Shown: positions 21,938 through 33,895, numbered from the stretch's first letter. The stretch: DNA of 64,000 nucleotides from Coptis chinensis (GCA_015680905.1 CM027378.1:5332001-5396000); one strand, 5' to 3'. Numbers and translations: made by a program. The notes: generated by a model not told the origin, from the sequence alone.

Positions 21938-22025
21938 ACATCCTATATATATAGAGTAGAAAGTTAATTAATAACATTGATCTCGCGCCCTCCATTTATA
22001 TGTTACATAGAAAAATGGAAAATGC

Positions 22026-24789
22026 TCATAGTCTGATTTCTCCTTTCAAAAACATAAAGAAGACCAGGGGAACCCCATAGCTGAATGCCACCAACAGTAC
22101 CATCCCTGATCACAGTCACAAGCAAATGAAGCAATGGGAACTTAATTAGATAATATTCACATAATTGGACATTTGACCGCAAGCCAATTTCTATACACAA
22201 CACAAATAGTTGATGTTGCCATTTTAATTTAGACGTTTTTCTTTTGCACAAACTACACATCACCAAAATCTGTGACATTTTGATTCGGGTTAATTAGTTA
22301 AAACCTCCCATTTTTATAAATGCATTTGTGTTTACCCCCAAATTTTGAATCATCACAAAAAATCTATATTTGCTCTATTACCTAAAATACCCCTCGAAGT
22401 AAACATAAATGTATGTCACCAAACTCTCAAAATATTGCATCTCTGGGTAAACTCTCGGCAAAGGGTAGCAATTGAGACCTTTGTTTTGGCCAAGGCCTAA
22501 AATATCGATATCGATGAATATATCGGTGTATCCAAAAACTGATATATATCGGATATATCCATTTTTTTGATTACCAATCCAAACTATTTAAAATATCAAA
22601 AATATCGAATATATCAGAAATATAATATCGAAAATATCAAAAATATTGAAAATATATTGAAAATATCGGATTTATATTAAAAAAATGGTCAAAAAATCAA
22701 TCGATATATATCGAAAATATTGAAAATATCGATGATATAAAGTTTCATATCGGAAATTCCGATATATATCGGGAAAAAAAGGGTTCAATCTTCGGGAAAT
22801 ATATGTCGGAAATATCGATATCGGTGTACCAATTTACCGAGATATATCGGTGATATATCGGATATATCGGCGATATTTGGGGCGTTGGTTTTGGGTATCT
22901 CTTAGCCTTCTAGCTCAAGCCAGTGCACCCACCACACAAGTATAATTCAAGTCCAGGTTCCACCTCATAGTCTGAAATCATACAATTGAGCCATTTCTCA
23001 GCTTCAACAACCAAACCTGCATTCCTACAAGCAGTCAAACTCGCAAGGAAACTAAGTTCATCAGCAACAAATCCTCTTTGTTTCTTCCCATCAAACAATT
23101 CAATCACTGAATTCATATCCCCTTGTTGTGCATAAGCTGCCATTATAGCATTCCACCCAATGATATTCATGTTACTTAACATCTCATCAAACACTTTCGA
23201 CAAGATCCCAAACAAGCGATTGCCGACTTTCCATACCCATCAACCAATGCGGTCCCTACAACAACCTCGGTATGGGCCAAGAACAACAGCGGCATGGGCA
23301 TGAATTCTCCTACATTGTTCAAGTCGCGGCAAAGGTCGGAGCGGCACGGCGCTGACACACTATACATAGTAGATCCAACATTACTAGACACCATATCAGT
23401 AAAAAGGGATAACGCATGGATTGGCTGAGAATTTTGTGCAAAACAATGATGTAATGGTCGGATAATCTAACCGTTAGATAATTCGACTACTCGGACCTTG
23501 ATTCCCCAGCCCAAAACAAGGGTCTCAATTGCTACCCTTTGCCCAGAGTTTGCCCAGAGATGCAATATTTTGTGAGTTTGGTGACATACATTTGTATTTA
23601 CTCCCGAGGAGTACTTTAGGTAATAGAACAAGGGTGCGTTTGTTTACCAGGAATCGGACTTGAGGAGTGGAATTAACTAGAATCCTTGGTGGACCACTCA
23701 CTTTTGGCCTATTTGGAGACATAGAATCCAATAGAATTGGATTCTAAACGGACTCCAATTCCTTTTATTAAGTCTTTGACAGACCCCTGTTAATCCAAAG
23801 GAATCCTAGACTATGGGAATCGGTTTTTTATTTCTAATCCAAAAATGGAGAAATAAACTAAAAATTGGAGTCTGTTAGAGGATTCTATACGGCAACCAAA
23901 CACATTAATTGAAGTAGGAATTGAATTCCGATGATTTCTAAACGTTTGCCAAATACACATTTTGTAAGTTTGAATCAAATTCTATTCTAATAGATTCCAT
24001 TCCAATGGTTTCCTACTCTATTCTATTCCTAATTAGTTTCCAGTCTCAGTTGCCAAACACACTCCAAATATGGAGGATTTCTGAACGGCCGGAATGGAAT
24101 GGGGGTCTTTTGTGATGATTCAAAATTTGGGAGGTAAACACAAATGCATGTCTAAACATGGAGGGTTTTAACTAATTAACCCTTTTGAGTTTTGATTTAG
24201 ATGTCCCAGTATCCTGGACTTGATATGTTGTGCGTACAAAAAAAAAGACCATCTAAATTTTAAAACAGACGGGGTGTTGAGTTGATCGACCCGTTTCTAA
24301 AACAATTGAAAATGGCAGTGTAGAAGACAAATGAAAAAGGAGGGCATTTCTCACCATATTCCGAAACAACTGAGACTTCCAAGTGAAGTAGCATAGATAT
24401 CATAACCAACCCACTTCCTACTTTCTCCCTAACAACTCTTTCTTCCAAATTCAATGACCCAAACCCAGCCAATTCATCAACATAGTCCTCAATCACAACC
24501 TTCAAAAACAAAAACGTTCCAAGCCAGAAGGCTAGTTTGGCTGTCTGTTTAACTGTCCTGGACGTGGAAGTGTTGCGCAGTAGATTCACAAGCGATGCGG
24601 TTGTATAAAGAGGAAACCACAAGTACCAATCTAAACAATCAAATAAAAGAAAAATGTAAGAACGAACATGAAGAGAAATATATATTAGTTTGAATTTAGA
24701 ACCTTTTTCAGTAGACAAAATAATTTGGTAAAAAGGTTACCGGGGTCATTGAGTTGAACTGCTGCAGAGGAAGCAAATAGAAATGCCAT
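22026..24789 (-). CDS. TMEM220: TMEM220-like membrane protein
   Basis: Three exons: 24741-24789, 24355-24630 and 22026-22105. Frame is kept across both GT-AG introns and gives 134 residues. VQLNDPDWYLWFPLY (11-25) and the final EYGMVLLVAFSYG then LKGEIRL match the transmembrane protein 220 family. Hydrophobic spans are at about 1-13, 18-34, 50-63, 75-85 and 110-128, so a multi-span membrane protein is expected. Its function is unknown. Intron 2 is 2.2 kb because a 1.9-kb Pack-MULE sits in it. Without spotting exon 3 beyond that insertion the gene would look truncated. An ATG at about 24831 is in a different frame, overlaps the start and ends after 28 codons, yet residues upstream of the chosen ATG (TSCSLL) also look family-like, so the start is uncertain. 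Confidence 0.85.
22491..22887. mobile_element. Non-autonomous hAT-type element rich in GATATATC motifs (copy 2)
   Basis: Flanks gttttggc (22483-22490) and gttttggg (22888-22895) match at 7 of 8. The left end is CAAGGCCTAAAATATCG and the right end, reverse-complemented, CAACGCCCCAAATATCG. It is the same family as 10030-10433. It interrupts the left TIR of the Pack-MULE: the uninterrupted partner sequence in the right TIR (near 23505-23530) shows the empty site with a single gttttggg. Confidence 0.88.
22896..23510 (-). pseudogene. Pentatricopeptide-repeat (PPR) gene fragment
   Basis: The minus strand encodes VVVGTALVDGYGK, then VFDEMLSNMNIIGWNAIMAA and ELSFLASLTACRNAGLVVEA, the typical text of a plant PLS-class PPR protein, which in full would bind organelle RNA. 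The first part and the second are in different frames (change near 23200), and there is no start codon, so it is a captured piece of less than three repeats. It lies between the TIRs of the Pack-MULE. Confidence 0.85.
23632..24064. mobile_element. MITE nested in the right arm of the Pack-MULE
   Basis: Ends gggtgcgtttgtttacc and, reverse-complemented, gagtgtgtttggcaac. It interrupts the right TIR: the left TIR carries the joined version, with a single copy of caa where the insertion is flanked by caa on both sides. A 3-bp duplication would suit PIF/Harbinger, but caa is not its usual TAA, so the class is uncertain. No coding capacity. Confidence 0.65.
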
Positions 24790-27258
24790 CAGTAAAGAGC
24801 AAGAAGTGAATATCTTTGTGTGATTTTGCCATTTTCTTTCTCAATTTCTAGCATTTCATAAAGAACTATAGTCAACTAATTGTATGCCTCCCTAGATTAA
24901 ATAAATTGGATCAGTTTGCCCATTTTATTTTACGCACCTTTTTCAAAATAATAATCAGTTGGTCCACCATATGCTATATACAAAATTTATGTGTACTGGC
25001 CTCCTCCGGCCTTAGCATGGTCCATAAAGGGCCATAACAAGTGTATCCTGAATTTTGAATGGGTTAACGAAAAAAAAGAATTTTAAGTGGGTGTTTCTTT
25101 TCTTCTTTTTTAAAATGAACCTAACTCATACAACCTTTAAGCTCCATACATCCGTAGTAGCAATTGCCATTAGAAAAACACATGAAAGCCGTGAGATCCA
25201 TAATTCCGTTCCTGGTATAATAGTTTGCGCCGAGGTGTTGAGCTGATCCTTGGCCTTTGAAGTGAACTGATGCGGCTCTGCACACTACTGCAAGTAACAA
25301 GGATATGGTTAAAGCTGGGTTGTGTCTAGAACAAATTTGGGCCCATACTGTACTTGGATAGTTGGATGGACTGGGTTGGGCTATTTTTATATATTATTTT
25401 GGGTTTGAGTATTGTAAAATAATGGGTTGGTTTGGGCCATTAGTACTAACTCATTAGTGAAATATTGCTCACCAATGGCAGGACATATTCGATTCATGTA
25501 TTGTTATGGATGTTGCACTTTAGCCTGAAGACTTTGCAATTGGGTGATTAGGTTGTGTGCCGGGGTTTCGTTTGAATTTTGAAACATGGAATGGAATGTT
25601 TATAAAAATTGATTATAAACAATAATTGGCAAAGCAAACAACAGCCCATATAGCTCAGTGGTATGTCAAATTTCCAAAATGTTTCAGAAAACCTAAAAGA
25701 CATCCGAAGAAAGGAGTTGGTCACATTCTCTTATGTTAAAGTAAATTTTCAAAAATATAGGGTTAAGCTAGCCCACCTTAGAGTCTACTCAACAGGCACC
25801 TTTCTACATCCACTATCTTTTTCATTCATAAAAACTCAAATCTATCTCTTTCATTCATAAAAACTCAAATCGTTACCCGAAACTGATGAAGAAGTCTGTG
25901 TATTTAGCTTTTCTGTGTTATGGTGTCATTTATGTAAAGATGTAACAACAAGACAAAAAGAGCAATTTATGTTTCAACTTTTAAGCCTAACTAGGATGGA
26001 TTGCAGTTAAAAATTTCAAATAGATCAATAGGTTATGACCCATAGTTTGACTGGGGATTTGAGTAATCTGGTGGTTGTTCTCAAAACTTGCCTATGAAGT
26101 GAGCATCCGTAATTAAGGAATAACCCATAGGGGACAAAGTTCATACAGTTTAGTGATATGCATTTTAAGTTTTACAATCAATAGTTTTACAATAGATCGA
26201 GTGGTATCATGAACATTTGCTATGCCAATTTTTTATTCTTAGGCCGGCCAAGGGATGCTCTTCTGATTGAATTAAGTTGATGGTTCAATGCTTTAGCTAG
26301 ACCTTCCCTGGTCATATGACATTGCATCACATCAAATTATTTATTGCTTTTGTCTGATTCGTTGAGGCCATGCTTTTGTTCGTAATGACATAATGTCTTC
26401 AGGGTCTGAGTCTGTCTTGAACTTGGCAGACTACTTCTACATTACGGAAGAGGCGCAAAATTCTTTGGTACCTACGTAACCACCGACTAGCTGATGAAAC
26501 TTTGTGTTTGCCGTCTTTTAGTATTAACAACTAGGGACGTCGAACAAATGAGACATACATATAAAACTTATGTTTCCGAAATTGTAACTTCGATTTCACT
26601 ATCCAACAATTAAGAGTAAGAGTGATTTCTCGTGAATCCTGATACATAGATATGTTTGAAACAAATAACAATATTGAAAATTCAAGACATCCCTGTACGT
26701 TTTGCAATGGTCACTGTGAGCAATGCATGGATTGCATGCTTCTTAACTTAAAAACATTTTCTGGATGTGAAGTATATAGTTAGTATTATTATTTAGTAGC
26801 TACTGTTGATAGTGTGTTTAACATTAAAGAGCTTATATCTTAATAAAAGTATAGATGTAGGAAGAACTCTGATTCTCTCCTAGTGGTGTGGACCAGAGGT
26901 TCATATAACAGCCAACTCCCATAGTCCCCTGTCTGAAACACAGACACCAGTTTTATAATATCTGGTGCAATATCAGAAGCACTGTTGGATCATTAGTCTA
27001 GGTAATAGCACATTGTACTCCTGAGTCCTGACGGTTATTGAAATGATACACAGTTTTCTGGCATTGATATCAAAATACAAAATCTGGATTTACCAAAAAC
27101 ATATAAGATGTCAGAAATGTTTTAGTAGTTCTCATTCTCATCTAGCTAGCTAACATGAAGCTACATTTTCCATTCATATATATTTACCAAAAATAATTGA
27201 GAGGGATAAATTAAAAGGAAAGGCAAAAAGAAAGTGTGATATACTTGTAGTCCAAATT
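24790..27258. other. Intergenic, no gene recognised
   Basis: AT-rich DNA between the 5' end of the TMEM220-like gene and the 3' end of the BELL gene; both are on the minus strand. It should contain the TMEM220 promoter and the BELL 3' UTR. A tRNA-like A box at 25645 is discussed among the rejected items. Confidence 0.5.
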
Positions 27259-30200
27259 TCAGCAGCTTCCAAAGTTGCTAACCGAAAATCGGTTGTTCTC
27301 TGGGAGGTTTCCGTTGTGTTGAAGCCCTAGAGTAAGAGACACATCACCGGTACTGATTCCAAATCTTTCAAGTGAGGACTCAATATCTGTATCAGCACCA
27401 GTGGTCCCAAAATCAACTTGAACAGTACTGCCACGCTGGCGCCTGTCGTCTGTCATTTGGTGGTGACGCTGTGACTTGGTTGGTGACATGTCATTGTACT
27501 TGGTAGTGGTGGCTTGGTTTTCCGAGGAGCATTGTGCATTGATTGCATTGGATGAATGGTCGTTTTCTGTAGCATTGATTTCAGATCTTTTGCCTGTTGA
27601 TGGTTTTGGTGTGGTTGTTGTTGTGGTAGCAGAAGGCGTTGGTGTTTGTGCAGAGTTGTTACTTTGGTCTTGTTGGCTTCTTTCGCTTGTTCTCTCTTCT
27701 CCATTTTCATCTTCTTCTTCTTCTTCTTTACTCTCTTGTAGGTACATCTCTTCTACCATGGGTTTCCACAATCTGACCCTGGCATTGATGAACCAGTTTG
27801 AGACCTGGAAATACACATTAAACATACACCCAAATTAGAAACATGTTGAGCAATTTGGGGATTGGATAACTAAAAGCACTGGCATTGAATTTAATGTAGT
27901 TAATTGTTTCATTGAATCCTATACATTGTCAGTTATGTTTTTTTTTTTTGTTAGGATAGCAGATGTGGTAACAGTGAAGTGTTATTATCAGGCTCCATTT
28001 CTTGTTTTCATACCCTGGTAAGGTGCACGTTGGGAAACTGGCACACATATGCACCTAGAGGTATCGGTTTACAGAAGTACTGCAACATTTAATGGCATGG
28101 GACTTTGTCATTTTCTTAGGTGGAGCGAGAATTCATAGTTTTTTTTTTTTTGTTTTTTGATAAGGAGAATTCTTAGTGTTGACTTCTGACAGGCATGATA
28201 AAAATGCAATTATAACAATTTACACTAGCAACTAACCCTTCTCCCTCCATTCTAAGAAGATGAAACTGCCTAATGCAGCGCGATGATGCATCGAGGTGCA
28301 AACAATTTACTGCAATTTCAAGTTTGTGTTTGTTGTGCATAAACAGTTTGCATTAGACCAGAGTTGTTCTAGCATAACAGAAAGCCCATACAAATAAGCA
28401 AGTTATAAACTTATAATCACATTAGAATATTAGATGCACGACTTCGGAAAAACGAATGACATGTTAAAAGTGAAAGAAAAATCCTATACTTCTAGTGAAT
28501 ACCGACCACTTACACTATGATTTCCCTAGAACATTTTTTAGATGCAAATTTCTTCATTATTATTGAAGGTTCTTTAAGAGGACTGATCTGATGAAATTTC
28601 TCAATTGAGATCAAAATTATTTGAATTATGAAGACTTCTCATAAACCATGAACCATCTATGTTTAAATGTAGCTAGTCTGTTTTCCAAATTAAATCCATT
28701 ATCATATAGAAAAGAAATTCCATCAACGCATGTCACACTACAAGTGGCATTTTGAAAAATTCAAAGATACAACCAACAGCCTAAAGCAACAATGCAAGTC
28801 CATTACAGGTGCCAACTAATAAAGTTGGTAAAACCTTTAGGTGATGAGTTGGTAAAATCTTTGGGTGATGATACCAGAGGTGGTATGGGAACCACGCCGA
28901 AACTATGAGTTACTGATCTCGTTTAAAAACAGGCTTGCCAATCCAAAAAAAAACAATGCTAGTCCAAAAAAAAAAAAAACCAAAAGATCCTTGTCCTAAG
29001 TGTCAAACAGATCGAGTATGGTTAGATTTTTGGTTCTCATCATATCTGCTGTGCTATCACTGACCCCTCTTTTGTAGGTAAATACAAAAAAGAGAATATT
29101 GTAAAGGGACGCAAAGTAAACTAATGGAGTACAACTTAATGTATGTATCATTGTCAGTGTATCACATCAATAGAAGGTGATACCTAATTAATAGACTTCT
29201 GGTTTAGCGAAAGAGAGGAAAGAGGACTACAAGATATATGAAGTAGAATCTAGAAAAATGTTTACTGCACAAACATTTACTGGATTGTTTCTTAATTTAT
29301 GCAGTTTGAGGTTAAAGACAAAATGGAAAAGTAAAGGCAATATATAGTAAAAAGTGGCATAAAACACATCCAAAGCTGCAAATTCTCCTGTCATGAGAAA
29401 AAGAGAGCAGTAGAAGACTGAACATTTTCTAAGAAAAAGTAAAGACAGGAGAGAAATAATAACACCAATTTTAATGCAAATTCTTCTCTCATGAATATAG
29501 ATAGCAAACTGATACGTACTTCTGCTATGATGGGGTGGGTGCAGTGGAGAGAAATATATACCTGATTTCTTGATAAACCAGTCTGTCTAGCTAACAAATG
29601 CTTATCTGCATCACTTGGATACCTGAAAAGATCAGGAAATGACATCATGATCATCTTTTTTCAACATCAAAGTGTGAAACCCAAGAACGACTAGACCAGC
29701 AACATACATGTACTACTAGAAAATGATTGGAAAGAGCTAATAAATTATGTTGGTCTTCATTTTTATATTTTGAAATTTGTGAGGTTTGTGAGGGACTATC
29801 TTAGCTGTTGAAATCAGTAAAAAGCAAAGGCAGTGCAAGAAGTATCCCTTTAGCTGGCCTTTTGTTGTTGAGGCAAACTCCACATTGAAGGGCACAGCTA
29901 TGGCTGTGAATGAATCGGTTTGGGTTGGGTTCTGTAAAATCCGAACCTGAACCGATAAGAAAATTGGGAATCTTAAACCGAACTGAACCAATAATTAATA
30001 TTATATTTCATCCAAAACCGAACCGAACCGATAAAATATATTACAACTCGAAACCAAACCGACCCGAAACTGAAAACTATACAATCAATTAAATCTTAAA
30101 TTAAATCAATTAATTTCAGCCACACAATTGATAAACATACACAAAATTAATTTTAAATATTACTAAAATGTCAACTTATCGGTTCGGGTTCATATCGGTT

Positions 30201-33200
30201 TGGTGGAAGACAAACCCGAAACCAAACCATTATCTTATCGGTTCGGGTTAGTAGAGGGTAAACAAAATTATTAAAACCCAAACCATTTTTTATCGGTTTG
30301 GTTTGGATCAGTTATCGGGTTATCAAAATCCATTGACAGCCCTAGGCACAGCTCTACTGTTTTATTGCAAAAAGTAAAGCACAAATTAAAGGATAAGAAA
30401 GCAGGGAAGAATTTCAAAATGACAAACACTCCATGCACCTTGTACCAAGAAAAAAACCCTACTAAGTATGTAGTGCACCCTTTAAGGCCTACTTGTACAC
30501 TCAAAGCTCACCCTGAGTGGTTCTTGTTTTTGACCAAGAACCAAAACCGTGGTGGAACAAATTAAGTGCACATATTGGCTAATTAGGGTTTCAAGAAATC
30601 CATGCCCTTGATGAACTTGTCAATCAGGTGGAGTATGTGATAAGCAAAATTTTGACTTGAACAACTAATGGCCAAATGTGTCGCCTTCAAGGACCCCAGG
30701 TTAGATTGTATATATGTAGAGTTGGCTTAAAAAATAAAATATACGCCATTAGAGAAATAAAAAAGCACTTTGTAATTTTGTATTGATAGTCGTTGCTATT
30801 TTCAGTTTGTGTTGGTTGAGTTTGTTGGCGCTTGCAATTACATTAAACCTATAATGTGAAGGTGGGATAGCTAACTTACGGATGAAGGAAGTGCTCAAAC
30901 AGCCATGCTCTTAAAAGGGTGACAGAACGCTCAGGCAAGCCTCTTTGAGGTCTCCAAGCTTCTTGTTCCATTAATCCCATTTGTTGGAAGGCTCTTTGCT
31001 GTCTTAAACTTTGGTCAATCAGTTTAAGTTTTGGTGTCTCTCCTTTTGTAATGCTTGATCCCGTACCATCTTTCTCTCCGACAATCTCGCGCATTTCCTT
31101 CAGCTTTCCCACTATGGCATCCTTCAGACATCGGAAATGACGTGACATCGCTTTTTGAGCTAGCACGGTGTATGGTGTTGCGGCTGCATAACCCATGACT
31201 GAGTCGAATGAATTAACTACCATTTGCATTTGTTCACTGTAATGGTTGTATCTTCGATCCACCTGCACGTAACTCAAAGATTTAAATATGCATGGCAGCC
31301 CCCCAATCATCAAACAAATTTTGTATCAATTGTAAGGAGCAGCACTAGAATTTAATACCGGCCAGAATACCAAATTTGTTTGTTTTTTGTTTTTAATTTG
31401 AAACAAGTTAATAGGGTTTGGCAGACCCTTACCTGTATCTGTATTAAGGTCTTAAATAAATCATTCCCCTTACATCATTTGAAACTAGTTGAGAAAGTTT
31501 ACAGTCCAAATTTGTTTACTGTGGCTGCTTGACTAGAAAATTTTGGGTAGTAAGTAACAACATCATAACACAAACAATAAAATGAACTATGAATATACTG
31601 ATAATTAGAGTTAAGTACGTGGAAGAAACGGATTCATGATGCCACATACTAAATTCAAAATCAGACGTTAATGTACTTGAATTGTTTCAAAGATACACCT
31701 AGAGTGTACAAAGATATAAATAGAGTAGATTAAAGGCAAGAGGACAATCAAGAGCTTGAGATCATATCATATGCGTATCATTTTTCTTTTTCTCCTGTTT
31801 TTGCAAAATAAAAATGAAGTGGCTATCACTGACATCTGAAAACATGATTTTAAGGAGATCTATATAGTCTAATTCCAAATTTAGAAAAATGGAGGTTTAG
31901 AGTAGTTTGTTGACAACAATACCAAAATTGCTGCGCCTCTCACTCAATGCATGAATCAAGTCCTTGGAATATCAATGATTGTTACATGGAGAAAGATAAA
32001 AGGAATGTCCTTGCATTTCCTTCTTTCTTTATGTCTTTGCTCGATTACAATGTCAGCTCTAAATAAATAAATAAACAAAAAAGGCACGAGCTAGGAAACC
32101 AATCCCAAGGTTAACACGTCATATAAGGAAATCCATGTACTACTTATTAGTGAAATGTATAATAATATAACTATTATCTTCCCAATCAAAGAAGTATCAG
32201 TGTTTCTCAATGGACACATTCCTCTTTAAAGTAATCTCTCAAGTTTTCACTACAAAGTACAAAAGGCAAACATACACATCAATCAAATTTGTAAAATAAA
32301 GCATAAAATATGATAGTATATATAGTAGAAGTGTAGAACCAATCCAACCTGCTTACTTCCACAAGCCGGCTTTCTAAATTAAAACAATAATATTAAACAA
32401 TATACATTAAGTTATTAGTAAAATATTTGGTTAAAACTTGCCGGAATCAGGTGGTTCTATAAGACAAAATGAAACATAGTAGTGATATAGAAAAGATATA
32501 TGTAATGTGAAGGTGAGAGTTTTGGAAAGAATGTAAAGAGAAAGTGATTGAACTTTGAAGGGATAAAGAAAGAAAGAAAGAAAGAGATAGATGTTGGATT
32601 TATTGAGAGAGAAGTAACGTGCCTCATCAAGCATGGATAGTAGTGCGGCCTTCTTCCTTTGGTATTCAATCCTTTCAGCAGCTGACAAAGGAGGAAGGTC
32701 TTTTGATAAAGATGATGAAGGCTCACCATCACTTTGTTTGGTGTTAGAGTTTTTTTTTTGCTTTCCAAGCCTGATATTCTTCATTTGTCCCCTACCAACA
32801 CTGCAAAATTCTTCCAACAAGTCTTGAGCTGCTTTTGCGTACTTAGAATTTCTTAAAAGATTTATCACTCCAAAGGAAGACGAGTAGCCGACATGAACTT
32901 GGTGGTCTTGATTCACAACCATTCCTTGGAGAGGCAGTGGTTGGTGTTGATGATGATTTCCCAAATCCTTTGTTTGGTATGAAGATGAAGATCCTTGATT
33001 ATGATAGACCATACCACTATCTCCCATCCGGAATTCTTCAGCCTTCACTGCTTCCAAGTGCTGTAACGACGACAATGATAAAGAAAGGCCTTGGCCTTCC
33101 ACACCCCCTCCATTTCTATTATTACTATAGAGCTGAGTACTAGTGCTTTCGCCTCCACCACCACTTGATATCCATGTAAATTGTGTTTGTGGAATTGTGC

Positions 33201-33860
33201 TACTACTAAAACCAGCAGCAGGTGCTCTAACTGGGTGAAATTCTTGGAGGGAAGGGGATTGTGTAGATGGGATTGGGTGTAACAAGTGGAGAGGAGTAGC
33301 AGATGTAGGGGTAGTAGGAGAGGGTGATCTTGGTTGTGGATTCATATGGAAAAGCTGCATGGCAGTAGCTGAATTGGCATGTATACCTGACATAGGATGA
33401 TGCTGGGCTATAGTAATATCATCGTTATTGCTACTATGGTGTTGTTTTGTATCTCTAAATCCCTCTACCAGTCCATACCTATTACCAAACCATTCATTGG
33501 AAGGCGGTCGCTGTAATCGATAATTCTCCTTAATCTGATTCTCCAAAAGGTCACCAGTTGGTGAAACTCCAGCTTGGAAACTGAACATCTCCGATAGCAT
33601 AGTCATCCCACCTGTTTCATAAACCGGCAACTCTCCTATTGCCATGTGCTGCTGTTGTTGTTGATGCTGATTTTGATGCATCGCCGTTGCCCTATTGAGC
33701 TCATTTGAGAAACTGAAAATTCCTTGATGGAAGTCTTGGGACATAGAATCAATGGAAAGGTTGCCAGATCCCGAAGTACAGTAGTCTTCTTTGAGAAAAA
33801 TAGGTGGTTGATATTTGAGTAAGCTAGGTGAGATGGTTTTGGTGGTGTTTCTATTCCCAT
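27259..33860 (-). CDS. BLH2: BEL1-like homeodomain transcription factor, SAWTOOTH type
   Basis: Four coding exons: 32623-33860 (33744 if the second ATG is used), 30880-31262, 29562-29622, 27259-27804. From the ATG at 33744 the product is 703 residues. Domains in order: [12 protein letters not shown]-terminus, QQQQQ tract, [12 protein letters not shown] box ([15 protein letters not shown], about 300), BELL domain starting [13 protein letters not shown] (375), TALE homeodomain (477-540) with the three-residue loop around PYPSD and recognition helix [15 protein letters not shown], and a C-terminal ZIBEL motif VSLTLGL (677). The family acts in the nucleus as dimers with KNOX proteins and controls leaf margin and meristem genes. 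Intron 1 appears to be GC-AG. The conserved start MGIETPP (33860) is out of frame with the rest by one base at an A5 run (33796-33800). It could be BLH4 rather than BLH2. Confidence 0.93.
28802..28953 (+). mobile_element. SINE-like retroposon in BELL intron 3
   Basis: 152 bp ending in an A9 tract and flanked by caatgcaagtcc (28790-28801) and caatgctagtcc (28954-28965), an 11-of-12 target duplication. Near the head is agttggtaaaacctttaggtg, which repeats as agttggtaaaatctttgggtg, a degenerate tRNA A-box-like region. A tggtatgggaacc word stands where a B box would be. The size, tail and duplication suit a SINE. It lies in the intron between exons 3 and 4 of the BELL gene. Confidence 0.7.
29899..30344. 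mobile_element. Non-autonomous hAT-type element in BELL intron 2
   Basis: Perfect 8-bp target duplication ggcacagc (29891-29898 and 30345-30352). Ends TATGGCTGTGAATGA and, from the right, TAGGGCTGTCAATGG. The body is packed with aaccgaaccgataa words on the left and the inverse tcggttcgggtt on the right, around an AT-rich centre. 446 bp, no coding capacity. It sits in the intron between exons 2 and 3 of the BELL gene. Confidence 0.92.
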
Positions 33861-33895
33861 GTCAGTATCTTGCACTTCAACATCTCTATGGTCAT
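33851..33895 (-). promoter_or_regulatory. Upstream ORF overlapping the BELL start codon
   Basis: A 14-codon frame (ATG at 33895, TAG at 33851-33853) in the leader overlaps the MGIETPP start at 33860 in another frame. That start has G at -3 and +4, a strong context. Such an overlapping uORF would lower translation of the main frame. A splice acceptor (atgtgcag) at about 33931 suggests a leader intron upstream. Confidence 0.5.

Larger units (their letters stand above)
22287..24182. mobile_element. Pack-MULE with a captured PPR fragment, in the TMEM220 intron
   Basis: The ends are GGGTTAATTAGTTAAAACC in inverted orientation. The left TIR runs from 22287 to about 22490 and the right from about 23507 to 24182, with other elements inserted in both. 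Shared arm text includes aattgctacc, gcatctctgg and attcaaaattt. Flanks ttttgattc (22278-22286) and ttttgagtt (24183-24191) match at 7 of 9, an eroded 9-bp duplication. Between the TIRs is a PPR gene fragment and no transposase. This is the Pack-MULE structure: Mutator ends around host gene pieces. Confidence 0.85.

Noticed and set aside
25645..25665. tRNA-like A box (tatagctcagtggtatg)
   Set aside because: No acceptor stem, anticodon arm or B box follows within 80 bp, and no target duplication was seen, so neither a tRNA nor a SINE can be supported.
32457..32622. Extension of BELL exon 1 to a stop at 32431
   Set aside because: It runs into low-complexity intron sequence and would lose the BELL domain. 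Family sequence resumes at 31262 after a GC-AG intron.
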